A stretch of 64,000 nt of DNA from contig NC_090953.1 in NCBI RefSeq assembly GCF_040807025.1, forward strand, positions 26,520,997 to 26,584,996, given 5' to 3'. The notes under the pieces were generated by a model. The model was not told where the DNA came from and ran no database searches. It worked only from the letters and a program-made list of their open reading frames with translations. How positions within the stretch are numbered: the first letter of the stretch is position 1; each line of letters begins with the position of its first letter. A program made the translations under genes and the position numbers. The stretch comes from Struthio camelus (Eukaryota > Chordata > Aves > Struthioniformes > Struthionidae). This document shows, one piece after another, positions 44,322 through 58,426 of this stretch.

Positions 44322-46097
44322 CCTTCCGGGACACAACAGCTCTGCTCTGAAATAAGTGCCCGTGAGATACCAAGCTCCTGGGGAGCTGACAGAGCCCCTA
44401 ACTGCTGGAACCAGAAACATGACGGCACCAGTGGAGTCCCTGCAAGGGCACCTGGCATGCAGATGCCCAGGGGCTCCTGCAGAGGGAGGAAGGACACTTT
44501 GAAGAGCCCTGTTCACTTGCTGCCAGGTGCGGACTGGCCCGAGAGGGAAGGCAGAGGCAACAGCCCTGAGTCCGCAGAAGAGCTCCACCTACTGCAAAGA
44601 TGGTGTAACTCGAGCAGCAGTCCCTGCTGGGAGATGTGGGTGGTACAGCTTTGGGAAGAGTAATGCATGAACTGGGGGACTGAACAGTGACACGGGATGT
44701 GGCTTGGTGTTTGGCTGCATGCTTGTAAGTACGAGGCCTTGGTTTGCTCCTGAGCAGCCCCGGTGCTTCTTGCCTCCAGTGCCTCCTGTAAGTAACCACC
44801 TGTCTTAGCAAAAAAGAGACAAGGCCCGGAGTGTCTGATTCCCAAAGGAATGCCAGGTCTCCAGCTGAGATTCAGGCTCAGACGGGCAACTTGACCCTGC
44901 CTGTCAAGGGCACTGAAGGTGCCCTTCCACAGCTCAGCTGAGCACAAAATGTCCGCTTTTTGCTGCCGTGTCATTAACGCTCACCACTAAGGACGCGTTT
45001 TTGCCTGTCTGCTCTTCTTGGCACAAACATTGCTCTTGGGAGACGCCAGGCCAGACAGGATACTGAAGTGCAGAAGGAGCACAAGGACTCATCAAATCCA
45101 TCTTCCCCACTTCATTCCCTAGTGTATTTGCTGACTGCTGGAAATACCGATTGCCACCCTCCCTGGCATACTGCCTTATGCCCTCTGCCCCTCCGCCCCC
45201 TACACCTCCCAGTCCTGCCTCTCCTCAGCAGTACAGCAACCAGTGGGAAAAAGGTTCTCGGGCAAACGGCCAAAGGGTTCATGTCCTCCTCTGGCACAAC
45301 AGGCAGCCTGGTGGGCTTTCAGACCCATGGGAATATGTGGATGTCTAACACATAGTTCGTAACACTGCTGCTGTCTCCTACCCGGGGAAAATTAGGGCAG
45401 GCTGTGAAAAGCTGCTGCTTCCTGAGCACGCATGCAAGACCTGCTGAGTACATGGGCACAAGAAATGAAGACCCCCGCCCCCGAAGGCAGCTCTTGCGTG
45501 CTCTCCGAGGAGGGACTCAAGGCTGACCCTGAGAGACATCAGGGTGCCCTGATCACCCACTTACAGAGTCACACTCCTGTTCTCGGAAGCCCACAAAGAC
45601 AGAAACCTCACCTTTGCCTGTGGACTTGATTGTCCTGGTTTTCTGTCTTTCTGTGCCTGTTGGCTTAGTTTTGGTGCGCTGGTATCCGTTTGGGGAGCTG
45701 CACTCAAATCGGGCAGTGCCCCATGCTTACAGGTGGACTCGCTGTGATGGGGGAGAGGAGGTTTTCCCTCCCCGGTTTCCAGCAGAGAGAGGTAAGCTAG
45801 GGACAGAGGGGAATGCAGAGGAACTGGTGGAGGCTGGAACTGGGAACAGCTCGTGCCTGGGTCATGGCAAGCCAGAGGTGCTGGGAGGTTTCCCAGGGAA
45901 GGGTCCATGCAGAGTGAGCTGGCAGAGCCTGTTGCTGAGGGCAAGGGAAGAGGCAGCTGGTGTGTGGGCTGGCTGACTGTGGCTGTGGCTGCTGCTTCTC
46001 TGTCCTGTGCACACACCAGAGTAGGGAGCAGCCAGGAAGAGGAAACAAAAGGCAAAAGAAAGACGGACACAAGGCTTGGTGTGGCCAAGGCTTGGTA

Positions 46098-46973
46098 TTG
46101 ACCCCGCAGGGGTCGATACAGGGCCCAATACTGCTCAACTTGTTCATTAATGACCTGGATGATGGGACCGAATGCACCCTCAGCAAGTTTGCTGATAAGA
46201 GAAAACCGGGAGGAGTACCTGATACGCCACAGGGTTGTGCTGCCGTTCAGACGGACCTCGGCAGGCTGGAGAAACGGGCAGACAGGAGCCGCAGGAAGTT
46301 CAGCAAGGCAAAGTGCAACGCCCTGCACCCGGCGAGGAATAACCCCAGGCACCCGGGGAGGAATAACACCCAGGCATGGTGGGGGCCGACCTGCTGGAAA
46401 GCAGCTTTGCAGAAAAGACCTGGGGGTCCTGGCACCCTACAAGCTGACCACAAGCCAGCAACGTGCCTTTGTGGCAAAGGCGGCCCACGGTAGGCTGGGC
46501 TGCGTGAGGAAGAGTGTTGCCACCAGGTCAAGGGAAGTGGTGCTTTCCCCTCTACTCAGCGCTCCAGAGGCCACATCTGGAGCGCGGTCTCCAGTTCTGG
46601 GCTCCGCAGTGGAAGAAAGAGAGGGCCCTACCGGCACGAGTCCAGCAAAGAGGCACAAGGATGATTAGGGGCCTGGAGAACCTCTCATATGAGGAGAGGC
46701 TGAGAGAGTCGGGACTGTTGAGCCCGGAGAAGAGAAGGCTCACGGGGCATCTTACCAGTGCGTATAACTATCCAACGGGAGGGTCGAACGAAGACAGACC
46801 AAGGGAGTGGTGCCCCTCTTCTCGGTGGTGCCCACTGACAGGGCAAGAGTCATCGCACACAAACTGAACACGGGAAATTCAGCTTGAACGTGAGAAAATG
46901 CTTCTTTAGCGTGAGGCTGGCTGAACATTGGAACAGGTGGCCCAGAGAGGTTGTGGATTCTCCATCCTTGGTT
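46098..46973 (+). mobile_element. CR1-type LINE RT remnant, copy 3
   Basis: Counterpart of 475-1350, with the same truncation and frame breaks. Confidence 0.88.
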
Positions 46974-48999
46974 TTCCCTCCTCAGGTTCTGGCAGAGAGA
47001 GGTAAGCTCAGGACAGGGGGGAATGCTTTCCTGTGCAGAGCGGGTGGCTAACGGAGGCTGGCGGAGAAAGAAACACCACCACGAGTCTCCAGCTATGCTG
47101 CACAACATCTTTAATGAGCAGGAAGGAAAAAAGGAAAAAAAGCAGCACAGAGACCAAGACACATGTTTCCTGGGTTGAGTGAGGCACAGAGAATTGCCCG
47201 TTTCCCCAGGACAAGCGGCATGCAAAGCGTTTGCCTTTTCCCATTCCAGCTCTACCTTGTGGCAATCACATCCTACCTACAGCAATTCCTAACCCCCAAA
47301 CCGTCCTGCCGTCAGCAGGAGACTCAGCAGAGCGGACGAGCACGAGCTCTTTCTCGAGGAGCTCAGAGTGCAGCAGAGCCAGAGGCAGCATGGCGAGGCC
47401 TGGCTCTGTGAGGTGGAGCTGGGAACTCAGTGCGCTCAGGCCTCCAGCCCTTTCAAGACCCCCACCAGATCAGCCTTTCTTTTCTTTCCTCATCTTTCTC
47501 TGTGCCCTCCAAATCCAGTTCTAGCTGCATGTCCCCGAGGGGCCTGCGGCTGGTTTTCTTAAAATGCACAACAAGCGTTACATCTCACCTTAAGGCTGGA
47601 TTTGAGGGCCTGGCAGCAAAGATTTGCTTAGCCCACTGCTTATTGCCCCAGGTCCGGGTGCAGTTCTGGGTGAAGCAGCAAGGATGGAAACTGATCAGAT
47701 TGTCACAGCAGAAAAAGATTGGGCTGAACAGAAGTCGCAGCAATCACCTCTTAACAACACACTGCGCGCATACAAGCTCCCACGCCCTCCGAGTAACACA
47801 GCACAGGGACGCTGACCCACTTTTGGAATACGACCCATTACGGTGGGTTTCAAGCACCGGTGGACAGGCTGGTCGTACCAGATTGCCAAAACAAACAGTT
47901 CAAGCTGCGTTCAAGGTGGCAGAGGATGCACTTGGCTATTTGGTTAGGGACGATCCGCTGGAGGCGCAGATTCTTGTGTGCAGGCATCCCTGCAGCTGAA
48001 CACAGATCTCCCCCTTCTGCCTGAAAGAACCCTCGCCTTCCCAACTGCGCACAACTACCCCCTTGAAACGGGAAAGAGGTAAAGTCCCTAAACATTTCCA
48101 TTCACCTGCCAAGCTGAGGCAGCCCGCGTATCAAAGTTGTGTCACCACCATGACAGCAATCCAGCCCACAGGAAGAGGAGAAGTGGGGCGTGGCTGACCT
48201 CGTTCCCCAGGGAAACTTGGGGAACATTCCCAGTATTCAGAGTTGAGGACATTGCTGGCGCTAGTCAGGCCACACCAGAGCCAGATTCCACTGCCTAGGG
48301 CCCAGGGAACGATAGCAGGTTCTGGACGAGGAAGAGGAGGGCAGAGAGCAAGGCAGGTCCCTGCAAGGGAGGAAGGGCAGACAGTCACTCCTGGGGATCT
48401 CCATGGGTATGTCCTTAGAGAACTTGACGGGGGCTTCATGCTTTGCCAGCCCGGGGCTCTGACTGGGGAGTGCAGAACCGAGGCGTGGGACAGTGACCAA
48501 AGAGGTTCCTGTGCCCTTCCCTGAAAGGGACTCCACACCCAAATTGACCCGTTTTCCTTAGCAAGTTCATCCCAGGGCCAAAAGCCTGGATGGCCTGCTT
48601 TTTTAGGAGTGGGTCAGAGCAGTGAGGCAAAAGCTCACAGATGTTTTTCCTGGGCCGTGGATGGAGTGGCCCACTCAAGGCATTTTAATTCCAAATAGGC
48701 TTTGACTCAGCCTCCTGGAACACATGGGAGCCCTCGTAACGTGGAAGAGCGGGGAAAACCCCCAAACTCCAGGGAAACGTGCGTCGGTGTGCTGCTGACT
48801 TGGGTGGAGACGGTGTCCTGGCTTCAGGCGTGCCAGCGATACCAGGGTTTTTGGCCTCGCTCCTCCACAACTGCCTCCTTCCTGAGGGACGTTTCCTGAA
48901 ACAACTGGTGCCACTATGCAATCTCCTGCTCCTGCCTTTAAAGCTGTTGCCTTTCTGCTGCTGGTCCAGGGCCTGCGTGACTCAGTGCAGCCCAAACTG

Positions 49000-49423
49000 T
49001 TTCAGGTTGCAAGGGATCTCTGGCGGCCCTCTGGGCCAACGCCCCGTTCCAATCAGGCCAAACTTCCCAGCGACATCAGGAGGCTCAGGGCCTTGCCCGG
49101 CCAGCTTCTGAACGCTGCAATGAAGGGAGACGCCACTCTCCCATGGGCAGCCTCTTCCAGGGCTGTGCCGTGCTCCCTGTGACTTGTTCTTCCAAAGAGA
49201 CAGTTGACATCTCCCTGGTTGCACCTGGAACTGTGCCCCTTGCTGTTTTGCTGTGCACCTCTGAGGAGAGCTTGGCTCTGCCTTTTCCATAACCCGCTGT
49301 AGCTGGTGGGAGACGGCAGTGTGATCCCCTCCTCCCCTCCTTGCCTTCTCCCCTCCAGGCGCCACAAAAACAATGCCTTCAACCTTCCTCATATGGCCTG
49401 TGCTGCAGGCCTGACCCTCAGCC
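49000..49423 (-). mobile_element. CR1-type LINE 3' end, antisense, copy 3
   Basis: Counterpart of 3377-3800, nearly identical. Confidence 0.65.
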
Positions 49424-50642
49424 TCTTCCTCTGCCACTAGCTCTCTCCAGGTTGTTGCCATTGCACTTGTCCTGAGGGAACAGAACCCAGTCTGGCCTGC
49501 TGTACAAACCTGCTGAAAGGCCCCTCTGTCCCACTGTCCAGGTCGCCCATAAAAAGCCTAAAGCTTTTTGGCATCTGGACTGATCCCTGAGGGAGGCCAC
49601 TAGGAAGCAGTCGCCAGATGGCCCTTTTTCCCACTGAGTAAAGGCCTTTGAGCCCAACGGTCCACCCCATTTTCCCCTCACATTAGCGTCGTCAGGCTCC
49701 AGGCCGTAACTCACCGGTCTGGCTCGAAGGATGCTGTGAGAGACAAGGCCTTGACAAAGGCCTTGCTAGGCTCAAGGTGAACAGCGGTAGCAACAGCATT
49801 TGCAGCGGTAAAAGCTCTTCTTTATGTCCTTGATGTGCCCTGCCAGTTCCAACGCAGGCCAAGCTTTGCCTTTCCTACCACCATTGCGGTATGCCTGGAC
49901 AGTGAGGCTCTATTTGTGCTTTCTCGCCTGTCCCTGTTTTCACCTCCTGTGCTAAGCAGTCATCCCTGACTCCCTCCACAAGCCCCCAGGGGTTACCTGA
50001 GTCCCAGCATGTTGCCCTCGTGGCAGAGGCTGGGGAGCTGGACGTCCCCATGAGGAAAGGGAGTCTGTGACCTGGAAACCTCCTTGGGCTGCTACAGAAG
50101 ATTTTGTCCACTTCTCATCATGAGCGGGTTGTCTCTACCACAGCGTCACTTCCCGCTGCACTGAGGAGGAGGGGGACAAGGGCTCACAGGGCAGACATGC
50201 AGGAGGGTCAGAGGCCTTGAGCCAGCGATGGCTGGGAGAACAGGGCCCAGCCTGCATTTGCTACAGGGGCTCGCAGGGCCGGCCAGGAATATGGCAAAGC
50301 TACAGCAAAGCCAGGAACTGTGGAGCCTGTTTGGAGACTGTGGGACGGGGCCTGGTTGCCAAGGGCCCTGCCCTTGCCTGGGCTGTGCTTGCTCGCAGCT
50401 CCCAGCAGGGAAGCCGTGGCTTGCGTGCAGGCTGAGGTGGTAGAGCCTGTTGGTGAGGGCGAAGGAAGAGGTAGCTGGTGTGTGGGCCAGCTGTTTGTGG
50501 CTGTGGCTGCTGGCTGCCTGTCCCATGCACACGCCAGAGCGGGGAGCAGCCAGGAAGAGGAGGCAAAAAGCAAAAGCAAGAGGGACAAGGCTGGGCGTGC
50601 AGACGTGAGCATGGGGAGTCCAGCAGTGGTGTGCATGATGCA

Positions 50643-50714
50643 GGGGGTGTAGCTCAGTGGGAGAGCATTTGACTGCAGATCAAGAGGTCCCTGGTTCAAC
50701 TCCAGGTGCCCCCT
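50643..50714 (+). tRNA. tRNA-Cys-GCA: tRNA-Cys (GCA), copy 3
   Basis: Identical to copy 1 across all 72 nt. Terminator TTTT lies at 50725-50728. Confidence 0.97.
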
Positions 50715-51372
50715 CCACTGCTGCTTTTCTTCCTGGAGCTTCTCCTGTGCCTTGGCGGCCTGCTTCCCCATCCCTCAGTGGGAAGGCTGTGGGGGACAGA
50801 CAGCCCAGCATGGACCTGTCTCGGCTTCTCGTTCTCTGGGCTCTCGCCTCATGACACCCTTGGGGTTTCCCCTTTCCTTAAGGTGCTGCACCTCCCAGGG
50901 AGGGCAAGAGCAGCCCCTCTTCCTTCCCAGGGGCTGTGTTGCCACTGCTCTGTCGGGAGCTGGAGGGCATGAGCTGAGAGAAACCTCCTGCCCTTGTCTA
51001 GCACACAGGTCAGGGTCTGTGACACAAGAGGGATGGTCTCCCAATGTCACCGGTTAACGCTGAGTCTGGCTTCCACCGGCTTTTTTCCCATAAAGTGGAG
51101 CTTAAAGGCTAAACAGGCTAAATGCACCCTTTGTCATCTCATCCTTTTGCACCTGGGAAAGGTGTGTTGTGCCTGCCAGGACTGCAGGAAGTTGGGGGGG
51201 GGGGGGGGGAGAGCGAGCAGAGCCGTAGAGGGAGGGTGGGTGTTTTGCTGTGTGACCGGGCTTGACGTGCTGCTGTGCTGCTGTGCAGCTGCGCAGCTGG
51301 AGGGACCCTCCGTACCCGCAGGGCTGGTCTGGAGCGTGGCCTTTCCAGGCAGCCCAAAAGGAGATGGCGCCC

Positions 51373-51454
51373 CGTAGTTGGCAGGATTCGAACCTGCGCG
51401 GGGAAACCCCAATGGATTTCTAGTCCATCGCCTTCACCACTCGGCCACAACTAC
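51373..51454 (-). tRNA. tRNA-Ser-AGA: tRNA-Ser (AGA), copy 3
   Basis: Identical to the gene at 5768 over all 82 nt. Terminator AAAA on the plus strand lies at 51356-51359. Confidence 0.97.
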
Positions 51455-52038
51455 CTGCCCCAAACTGCTCTGCAGCAGTGAGCGGGTGCCCTGTGCTGTG
51501 GCACCTGGCTCCCGGGGAGTTTGAGGGCCAGGCTGTGCTGGGGCATGTCCTTTCCACTCTGTGGACACCACGCAGTCAGGCACCAGAGGCCCCTGCAGCC
51601 AGTGCTGGAGAGGCCTTGAGAGACATGGTGCCAGGGCGATGGCTGCAGCTCCCAGTGCCTGGTTGTCAGGCTGGCCTCTGGGATATGCTGATGCTGGAGG
51701 ATGGTTTCACTCTCCCTCCGGCATCCCCATGGCGGGAGGGGAGAAAAGGAAGGGAGCAGTGTGAGGCATCCAGTGATGGTGGAGAGGAAATGTGTCAGGT
51801 GTATAAGAAGGAAGAGAAAGCAGAGAGCCCAGGAGTAGGAGTGGAAGGGGAAAGACTGCAAGGAAGCCATGGCCCAGCTCCGGCCTCCCCCCCCACCCCA
51901 GGTGTGAGGGTTTTGAGGTGATGGGGAAGAGCCTGGAGAGACTGTGAGAGGAGGAAATGTGTGTGCAGGGGGGCTGGAAGGAGGAGGCAGAGCCAGTTCA
52001 TGAGCTGTGGGGAGCAGGAGGCACGCCTGGGTCCGCAT

Positions 52039-52111
52039 GTGCTGGTGGTGCAATGGTGAGCGTAGCTGCCTTCCAAGCAGTGCAGGACAGGTTTTGTTCC
52101 CAGACAACACG
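52039..52111 (+). pseudogene. Decayed tRNA-Gly (TCC) copy, unit copy 3
   Basis: Same sequence and same defects as at 6434 and 31511, with the longer Gly-like 3' flank as in copy 2. Confidence 0.9.
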
Positions 52112-52255
52112 GACAAAACGTTCTTCTTCCAGGTGCCTGCAGAGGCCCTTCCACCTCCTTCAGGGAAGTTCCTGCTGGAACACAGCTCAGCTTTCTCCAG
52201 CAAGCTCTCATCCCCTGAGGGGAGCCACTCCCCTTGTTGCAGCCTCCCTGCATGC

Positions 52256-52798
52256 ACAGCCACGGTGGGGCACCCCACAGAGCCCAGGAGAGACAGGCCC
52301 CCTCCTCCTTCAGCAATGCCTGCCTTGGCAAAAGCACATGGAAGGCACTGAAGCGGCAGAGCTGCTGAGGGTGGAGGTTATCATGGCCAGGAGTCAAGCG
52401 CAGACCAGCTGCTTGGCAGGCAGCTGTGCTCATCTCAGGCACAGAAGTGCCCGCTGCCCCACAGCCTTCCTGCTGGCCCCAGTTCTGCCCCTGCTCTCCT
52501 CTTCCTGCCCGCCTCCAAAGCCAGCCTGGCTGGGGGCTGGGGAAGGGCAAGCTGGGCAGAACCTGGTGGGTCAGGAAGCACCACCTCCCCAGCTCCGCTG
52601 CCAGCAGGACGGCGTCCTGCGGTGGGCTCAGACCACCAGCCTTGGGGTGCCCTCTCTGCTGGTGCCACAGAGCTGCCCATGCGGGGCCTCTCAGGGCCAC
52701 CTTTTCCTGCCTCAGAAATGTCCCAGCCCCCTGGATGCTCTGGGTGGGCGGGGGCAGTGTGTTAGGGCCGGGAGTGTAGATTAGGCACCATGGACAGC
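52256..52798. other. 543-bp segment shared by copies 2 and 3, absent from copy 1 (copy 3)
   Basis: Counterpart of 31728-32270, same length and apparently the same sequence. Confidence 0.9.
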
Positions 52799-54782
52799 CC
52801 CCCCGCCTGGCTCTGGGTTTTCCTGTGTGGCCATCCCCTCCCCACACAGCTTGGGGTGCAAATGGAGCCTGTGGGCACATCTCCCTTCTTGCACTGTAAA
52901 GGAACACTGCCAAGGCCCCCTCCCCACCTCCTGCCCCCGCCCACCCATGCGCGCGCGCACACACACACGCACACGCTTGCAGAGACTGTACAGGCAAGCT
53001 TGGCTCAACGAGAGCGATTATCACTAGCGACTCCTGAAACGGTGAGCCCTGCTATTACGGGATAAGGCCATGCTACGGCTGTGCCAGTCCCACAAGTAGC
53101 TGCTGCTGAAAGGGATGGCCACATGCCCCTCTGTCCCAATCCCACCTTGTCCCTCACGCTGGCTCTGACACTCTCCTGACAGGGAGCTGGTGTAGAGGGT
53201 GATGCTGGTTGGGAACCATTGATTTACGTGGGGAGTTACTTTCTCCCGGTGCAGCTCCGTGAAGCTGCACTCATCATGGGCCCACATAAGCACCGGAGAA
53301 AGCACGAGGGAAGCAGAGAGAGGACATGGCCAGAAACAGAGCGGCTTTCGCCTCTGCAGGGCGCTTTCCTGTCCAGCTGGCTTTTCTGCAGGGCCAAACA
53401 CCGTGCGCTGGGTGAGCAAGCGAGTGAGCCACGCTTTCAGACAAGCCCTGACTTGCGCATGCACAAAATATGCTCTGCTAGCCTCAAACATCTCCGCTAG
53501 CCGACAGGAAACTGAGGGCTTACTGACCTCCTGCTGCCTCAGGATGTGGGTCTGGGTGCCCCCCTGGTTATGCAAGTGGGAGGCCACCGGACCCCTTGAC
53601 ACAGGCACCATGGTGGCAGGTCAGGGGCCAGCTCCGTTAGGCTCTCTGCAGCTGAATATACAACAGCTGGAGCACTGCAGGCCACTCTGCAGAACCAAGA
53701 AATGGAGGGGAACAGCTTCCAAGAAGTGGCTTTTTGTGCGGTATCTGTCACTGTTTTCCTGTACTGTAGACAAAACCAAGGTGGAAAGAGAGGGGCACCT
53801 TCAGAGCTTCTTTAAAAGCTTTTCACCATTCAGACCCCGTGCTGCTCCAGCCTCTTAGAGGAGGAGCCTGAGTGTCCGGGAGCAGCAAGCGCCGGCTGAT
53901 CCCTAAGGGATGGGGAGCCGGGTGCGATAACACGACTGGCTGGGCAAGGACCTTGCCTGCCAGGGTCCCTTCCCACCGCCACCAAGCCAGGCAAACAGGG
54001 CAGGCCTGGAGATGCTAGCGAGGCTCAGCAAAGAGTACAGATCACCAGGGAAGTTCACCTGGTGATGAGGCAGGTCCGAGGTCAAGCTGGGAAGTAAATC
54101 TGCAGCTCAGGGTCAGGGTCAGAATCGGGTCTGGCAAGGGTGGTGAGGGTCAGACGCAGTCCAGTGATCACCAGGCAGGTCCATGGTGAAAAGGCAGGTC
54201 TGAGGTCAGGCTGGGACGTCAGACCGCGGGTCAGTGTCCAGATCAATGGGGTCCATGGCTAGGCAGGGACATGGCCGTGACAGAGCCAGAGACTAGTACT
54301 CCCACAACATAGCGCAGCCAGAGGAAAGGCCTAGGGCTGAGCTTAAATGGGGCTCCTGGGCCCACAGGAAGAGGGTGCATGGTGGTGGGGGGGGGAGGTC
54401 CGAGCTGAGGCTGGTCAGGGCACTGAAGCCTATCAGTGCCCTCAGGGCTGTGACAGAGGGGGTCCCTCTCTCTGCTCAGCAGTGCCAGGAGCAGGCAGAA
54501 AGAGGGCCCAGCATAGCCCCGTGGTCTCATTGAACAGTCTCCCAAGGCCACCCTCCCACTGCTCTCCAAGAACCCAGAAACTCAGCGCAGTGACTCAGAA
54601 AAATCCAGCTCTGCCCTTGGAGAATATAGGTGTCTTTCTCTCCCTGGGAATGGAGAGAAAAGTGTGACTTGGAGCTGTGATTTGATTTCAGCACACCTGA
54701 GCTCTGTATTCTTGCTCTGGACAAGCCAACATGCTGTCACGGTGCTCCTGAGTCATGGCAAGAGTACGCATGTCTTTCCCAC

Positions 54783-55573
54783 CGGCAGGCGCCACACAGG
54801 CAAGTGTGGGACTCCGGATGGTGTAGCCCATAGAAGAGGGGTTTGCTCTGGGGTGCTCCCCAGGAGTTAGCGAACCCCAGGTGCACCATGGCTGTGGGGT
54901 TGCTGCACCCTGGGGGCACACCCTCTAACCACCCCATGATTGACAAGACCACATGAAGGAGAAGTGACACCGCAGACCCACACCACAAACATCTAGGGGC
55001 TGTGGAGCCATCCCCCACAGAACGACCTGTTACTGGGCGTACCGTTACCAACAATTGCTACCCATGCTGGGTACGAGGGCTGGGCTGGGCACGAGGTTAC
55101 CTGTTGGTATGCACTCTGCTATTGACTAGAGCCATACAGCTTTTGTATACCTGTGGGCTGGCGTTGTTTCGACTGGGTGTAAAAGAGAGGAAGCCCCATG
55201 GGTTTGTTGCGGACTTGGACCCATGGTCCGCTGGCCTGCAGACCCGAGGACCCACCCGTCAGTGGGGATGCCCCTAATGTCAACAGCGTGGTGAGGAGAA
55301 TCCGGGGAAAACTGTACCGGAGGGGTGGCCCGTGAGGGGCGAGAGCGGTCACCGTACCACCGTGCACCCGTGATTTAACCGTACAGCTCTGATAAGTATA
55401 TGTACTTTCAGTTCTGTTATATTTCTCGCTATACTACACTGCACTTTTAGCTTTGTTATAACCTCCCATCTCTAATAAATTCTCACCCTTGACAAATGAC
55501 AATCTCCCCGGTTCAGCGCAGCTAACTCGGGAATCCGAAAGAATCCCAGACACCCCTCTAGTGGCGCGTCACA
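54783..55573 (+). mobile_element. LTR-like fossil (possible solo LTR), copy 3
   Basis: Counterpart of 13742-14532 at the same place in the unit. Confidence 0.35.
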
Positions 55574-55922
55574 CCCACGCGCTTTGAAGGCTGATGAACT
55601 GAGAAGCCAAAGACTTTGCCCGCAATGCCGCCCCATGGCCAGTTCCTGGGGAAGCAAGAGGGCTTCCTTCTGCCTTGGTTGGGGACTGGAGGGCTGCGTA
55701 GGGAGGGCTCTACCACAGTAACCCCCAGGGGGAGGCTGTGGCAGTCTGAAGGAGTGTGTGTGGGGAGGGAAAGGGGCTGGGGAGTCAAAGAGAAAGGACA
55801 GGACATGAGCCAAGCGCTGAGCAACGACTGAGCTCCAGTTCCTGTGGGGAAGAGGCTCACTTGCTGCCGTGGTGCAGAGGAGGGAGGAGAGTGCAGCGCT
55901 CTCTGGGAGCTGGGAATTCGTG

Positions 55923-56102
55923 GAACGAGACAGACTGGAAGGGATCTCTGGAGGCCTCTAATTCAACTGCCCGCTCAAAGCAGGACTAGTGCCAAAGCTG
56001 GAGCCGGTCGCTCAGTGCCTGGCCCTGACACATTTTGAATTTGCTCTCCACGGAAGGAGAGTCCAAACTTCTCTGGGCACCTGCTCCACACGGCTTCAAT
56101 GC
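55923..56102 (-). mobile_element. CR1-type LINE 3' end fragment, antisense, copy 3
   Basis: Counterpart of 14883-15062. Confidence 0.65.
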
Positions 56103-56124
56103 TCACTGAGTTAACTGGCTGCAC

Positions 56125-58075
56125 CGCTGGTGTTGGCAGCAGGGTTTTGGTTTCTATGACCGTGGGACCCTGTTTGAAGATCTGATGGAGAGAGCTGATG
56201 GAGAGAGCTGGGATCCACCTCACCAAGTGGGGCATGCGTGTCTTTGCCAACAGGTTGACCAGCCTGGCAAGGAGGGCTTTAAACTAGGCAAGATGGGGGA
56301 AGGGGAGTGTTATAGAGACAGGATAGTCAGTAAAACACTGCTCACGTCAGGATGCCTCCAGCGGGTGCATGCAGCCAGGGGCACAGCGCGGGACATGGCT
56401 ATGGAGCATCCTCTTGCACCTCTCCTGAGAAGCCTGCATGCCCCATTTGGCTCTCTGAAATGCCTGTACACCAATGCACGCGGCATGGGGAATCGGCAGG
56501 AAGAATTAGAGATCTGTGTGCGGTTGCAGGGCCAGGATCTCGTTGCAGTTACAGAGACGTGGTGCGATAGCTCACGTGACTGGAATGCTGTCATGGATGG
56601 CTATGCACTTTTTAGGAAAGACAGGCTAGGAAGGCGAGGTGCTGTGGAGTTACTCTTTATGTGAGGGAGCAACTAGAATGTCTGGAGCTCTGCCTCGGGG
56701 TGGATGAAGAGCAAGCTGAGAGCTTATGGGTAAGGATTAAAGGGCAGGCTAACATGGGTGACACTGTTGTGGGGGTTTACTACAGGCCACCTGATCAGGA
56801 AGAAGTAGTCAATGGGGCCTTCTACAGACAGCTGGAAGTAGCCTCACGATCAGAGGCCCTGGTTCTCCCGGGAGACTTCAACCACCCTGACATCTGCTGG
56901 GAAGAGAGCACAGCTAGGCACAAACAGTCGAGGAGGGTCCTGCAGAGCACTGATGATAACTTCTTGACACAGGTGGTGGAGACGCCAACAAGGAGAGGTG
57001 TGCTGCTTGACCTTGTGCTAACAAACAAAGGAGGCCTGGTTGGATCTGTGAAGGCTGGGGGCAGCCTTGGCTGTAGTGGAGTTCAGGCTCCTACGAGGAG
57101 GAAGCAGGGCAATAAGTAATATAAGTCAGATCACAACCCTGGACTTCAGGAGAGCTAACTTTGGCCTCTTCAGGGACCTCCTCAGGGGAATCTCATGGGG
57201 TAGGGCCCTAGCAGGAAGAGGGGTCCAGGAGAGCCGGTTAATATTCAAGCATCGTTTCCTCCAGGCTCAAGACGGGTGCATCCCTCTTGAGTAGGAAGTC
57301 CAGCAAAGTGGGCAGGAGACCTGCATGGATGAGCAAGGAGCTCCTGGCAGAACTCCAACAGAAGAAGGAAGTCTACAGAATGTGGAAAAGGGGACAGGCC
57401 ACTTGGGAGGAATACAGGGACGTTGTCAGAGTGTGCAGGGATGCGACGAGGAAGGCTAAGGCCCAGTTGGAATGAAATCTGGCAAGGGATGCCAAGGACA
57501 ACCAGAAGGGCTTCTTCAACTACATCCTGGAGGTCCTCACTGAGCATGTGGAGGACAAGGAGGTGATCAGGAGTAGTCAGCACGGGTTCACCAAAGGGAA
57601 ATCATGCTTGACCTTCTCTGATGGCCTGACTGGCTGGGTAGATGAGGGCAGAGCATCCCCATGGACGCTGTCTCCCTGCACTTCAGCAAGGCTTCTGACA
57701 CTGTCTCCCATCACTTTCTCATAGGTAAACTCAGCAAGTGTGGATTGGATGAGTGGACAGTGAGGTGGCCTGAGGACTGGCTGGATGGCCGAGCTCAGAG
57801 GGTTGTGGTCAGTGGCACAGAGGCCTGTAGCTCACGCTGTCCCGCAGGGGTCAGTCCTGGGTCCAGTCCTGTTCAACGTATTCATCGATGACCTGGACGA
57901 AGGCACAGAGTGCACCCGCAGCAAGTTCGCTGAGGATACTAAACTGTGGGGGAGTGGCTGACACACCAGAAGGCAGTGCTGCCATTCTGAGGGACCAGGA
58001 CAGGCTGGAGAGCTGGGCGGAGAAGAACCTCCTGAAGTTCAACAAAGGCAAGGGCAGGGTCCTGCCATCAGGAAG
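56125..58075 (+). mobile_element. CR1-type LINE, endonuclease plus deleted RT, copy 3
   Basis: Counterpart of 15085-17035. It agrees with copy 2 at the RT positions where copy 1 differs. Confidence 0.92.
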
Positions 58076-58426
58076 CTGTGGATTTAGCTCCCTGAAGGGA
58101 AGGGAGAAACAGCTTTGTGCCCAGGACACCCACACTCTTGTGGGGGGACCTCTCTGTGGTCCACTGCCTGTGAACCACAGCAGTCTCTGCCCCTCGGGGG
58201 CACTTTTGGAGGCCTGGATGCTAAGAAAGCAAAGGAGAAGGTGGGAGAAGATGCTGAGAAAGCAAAGGAGAACGCAGGAGGAGCACAGACAAGGGGCTGA
58301 GGAGTGGCACAGCCACCAACCAGCCCTGGCCAGAGACCTGGAGCGCAGCACTGCGGGGAGTGCTGGTGCACGTGCCCAAAGTGAGAGGCCCCACCTCTCA
58401 GGGAGCGGGGTGGGGCAAAAGGGCCA

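Larger units (their letters stand above)
25098..45623. repeat. Tandem tRNA-array unit, copy 2
   Basis: This is a complete 20526-bp unit, defined by recurrence of the same sequence at 25098 and 45624. Gene order is Cys(+), Ser(-), pseudo-Gly(+), iMet(-), pseudo-Ser(+), Gly(+), Gln(+). Copies 2 and 3 share the short 543-bp version of the variable segment and lack tRNA-Leu. Bases seen only in copy 2 include a T in the T-loop of tRNA-Cys and loss of three bases near 30229. Spacers not listed separately hold the same sequence as described for copy 1. Confidence 0.97.
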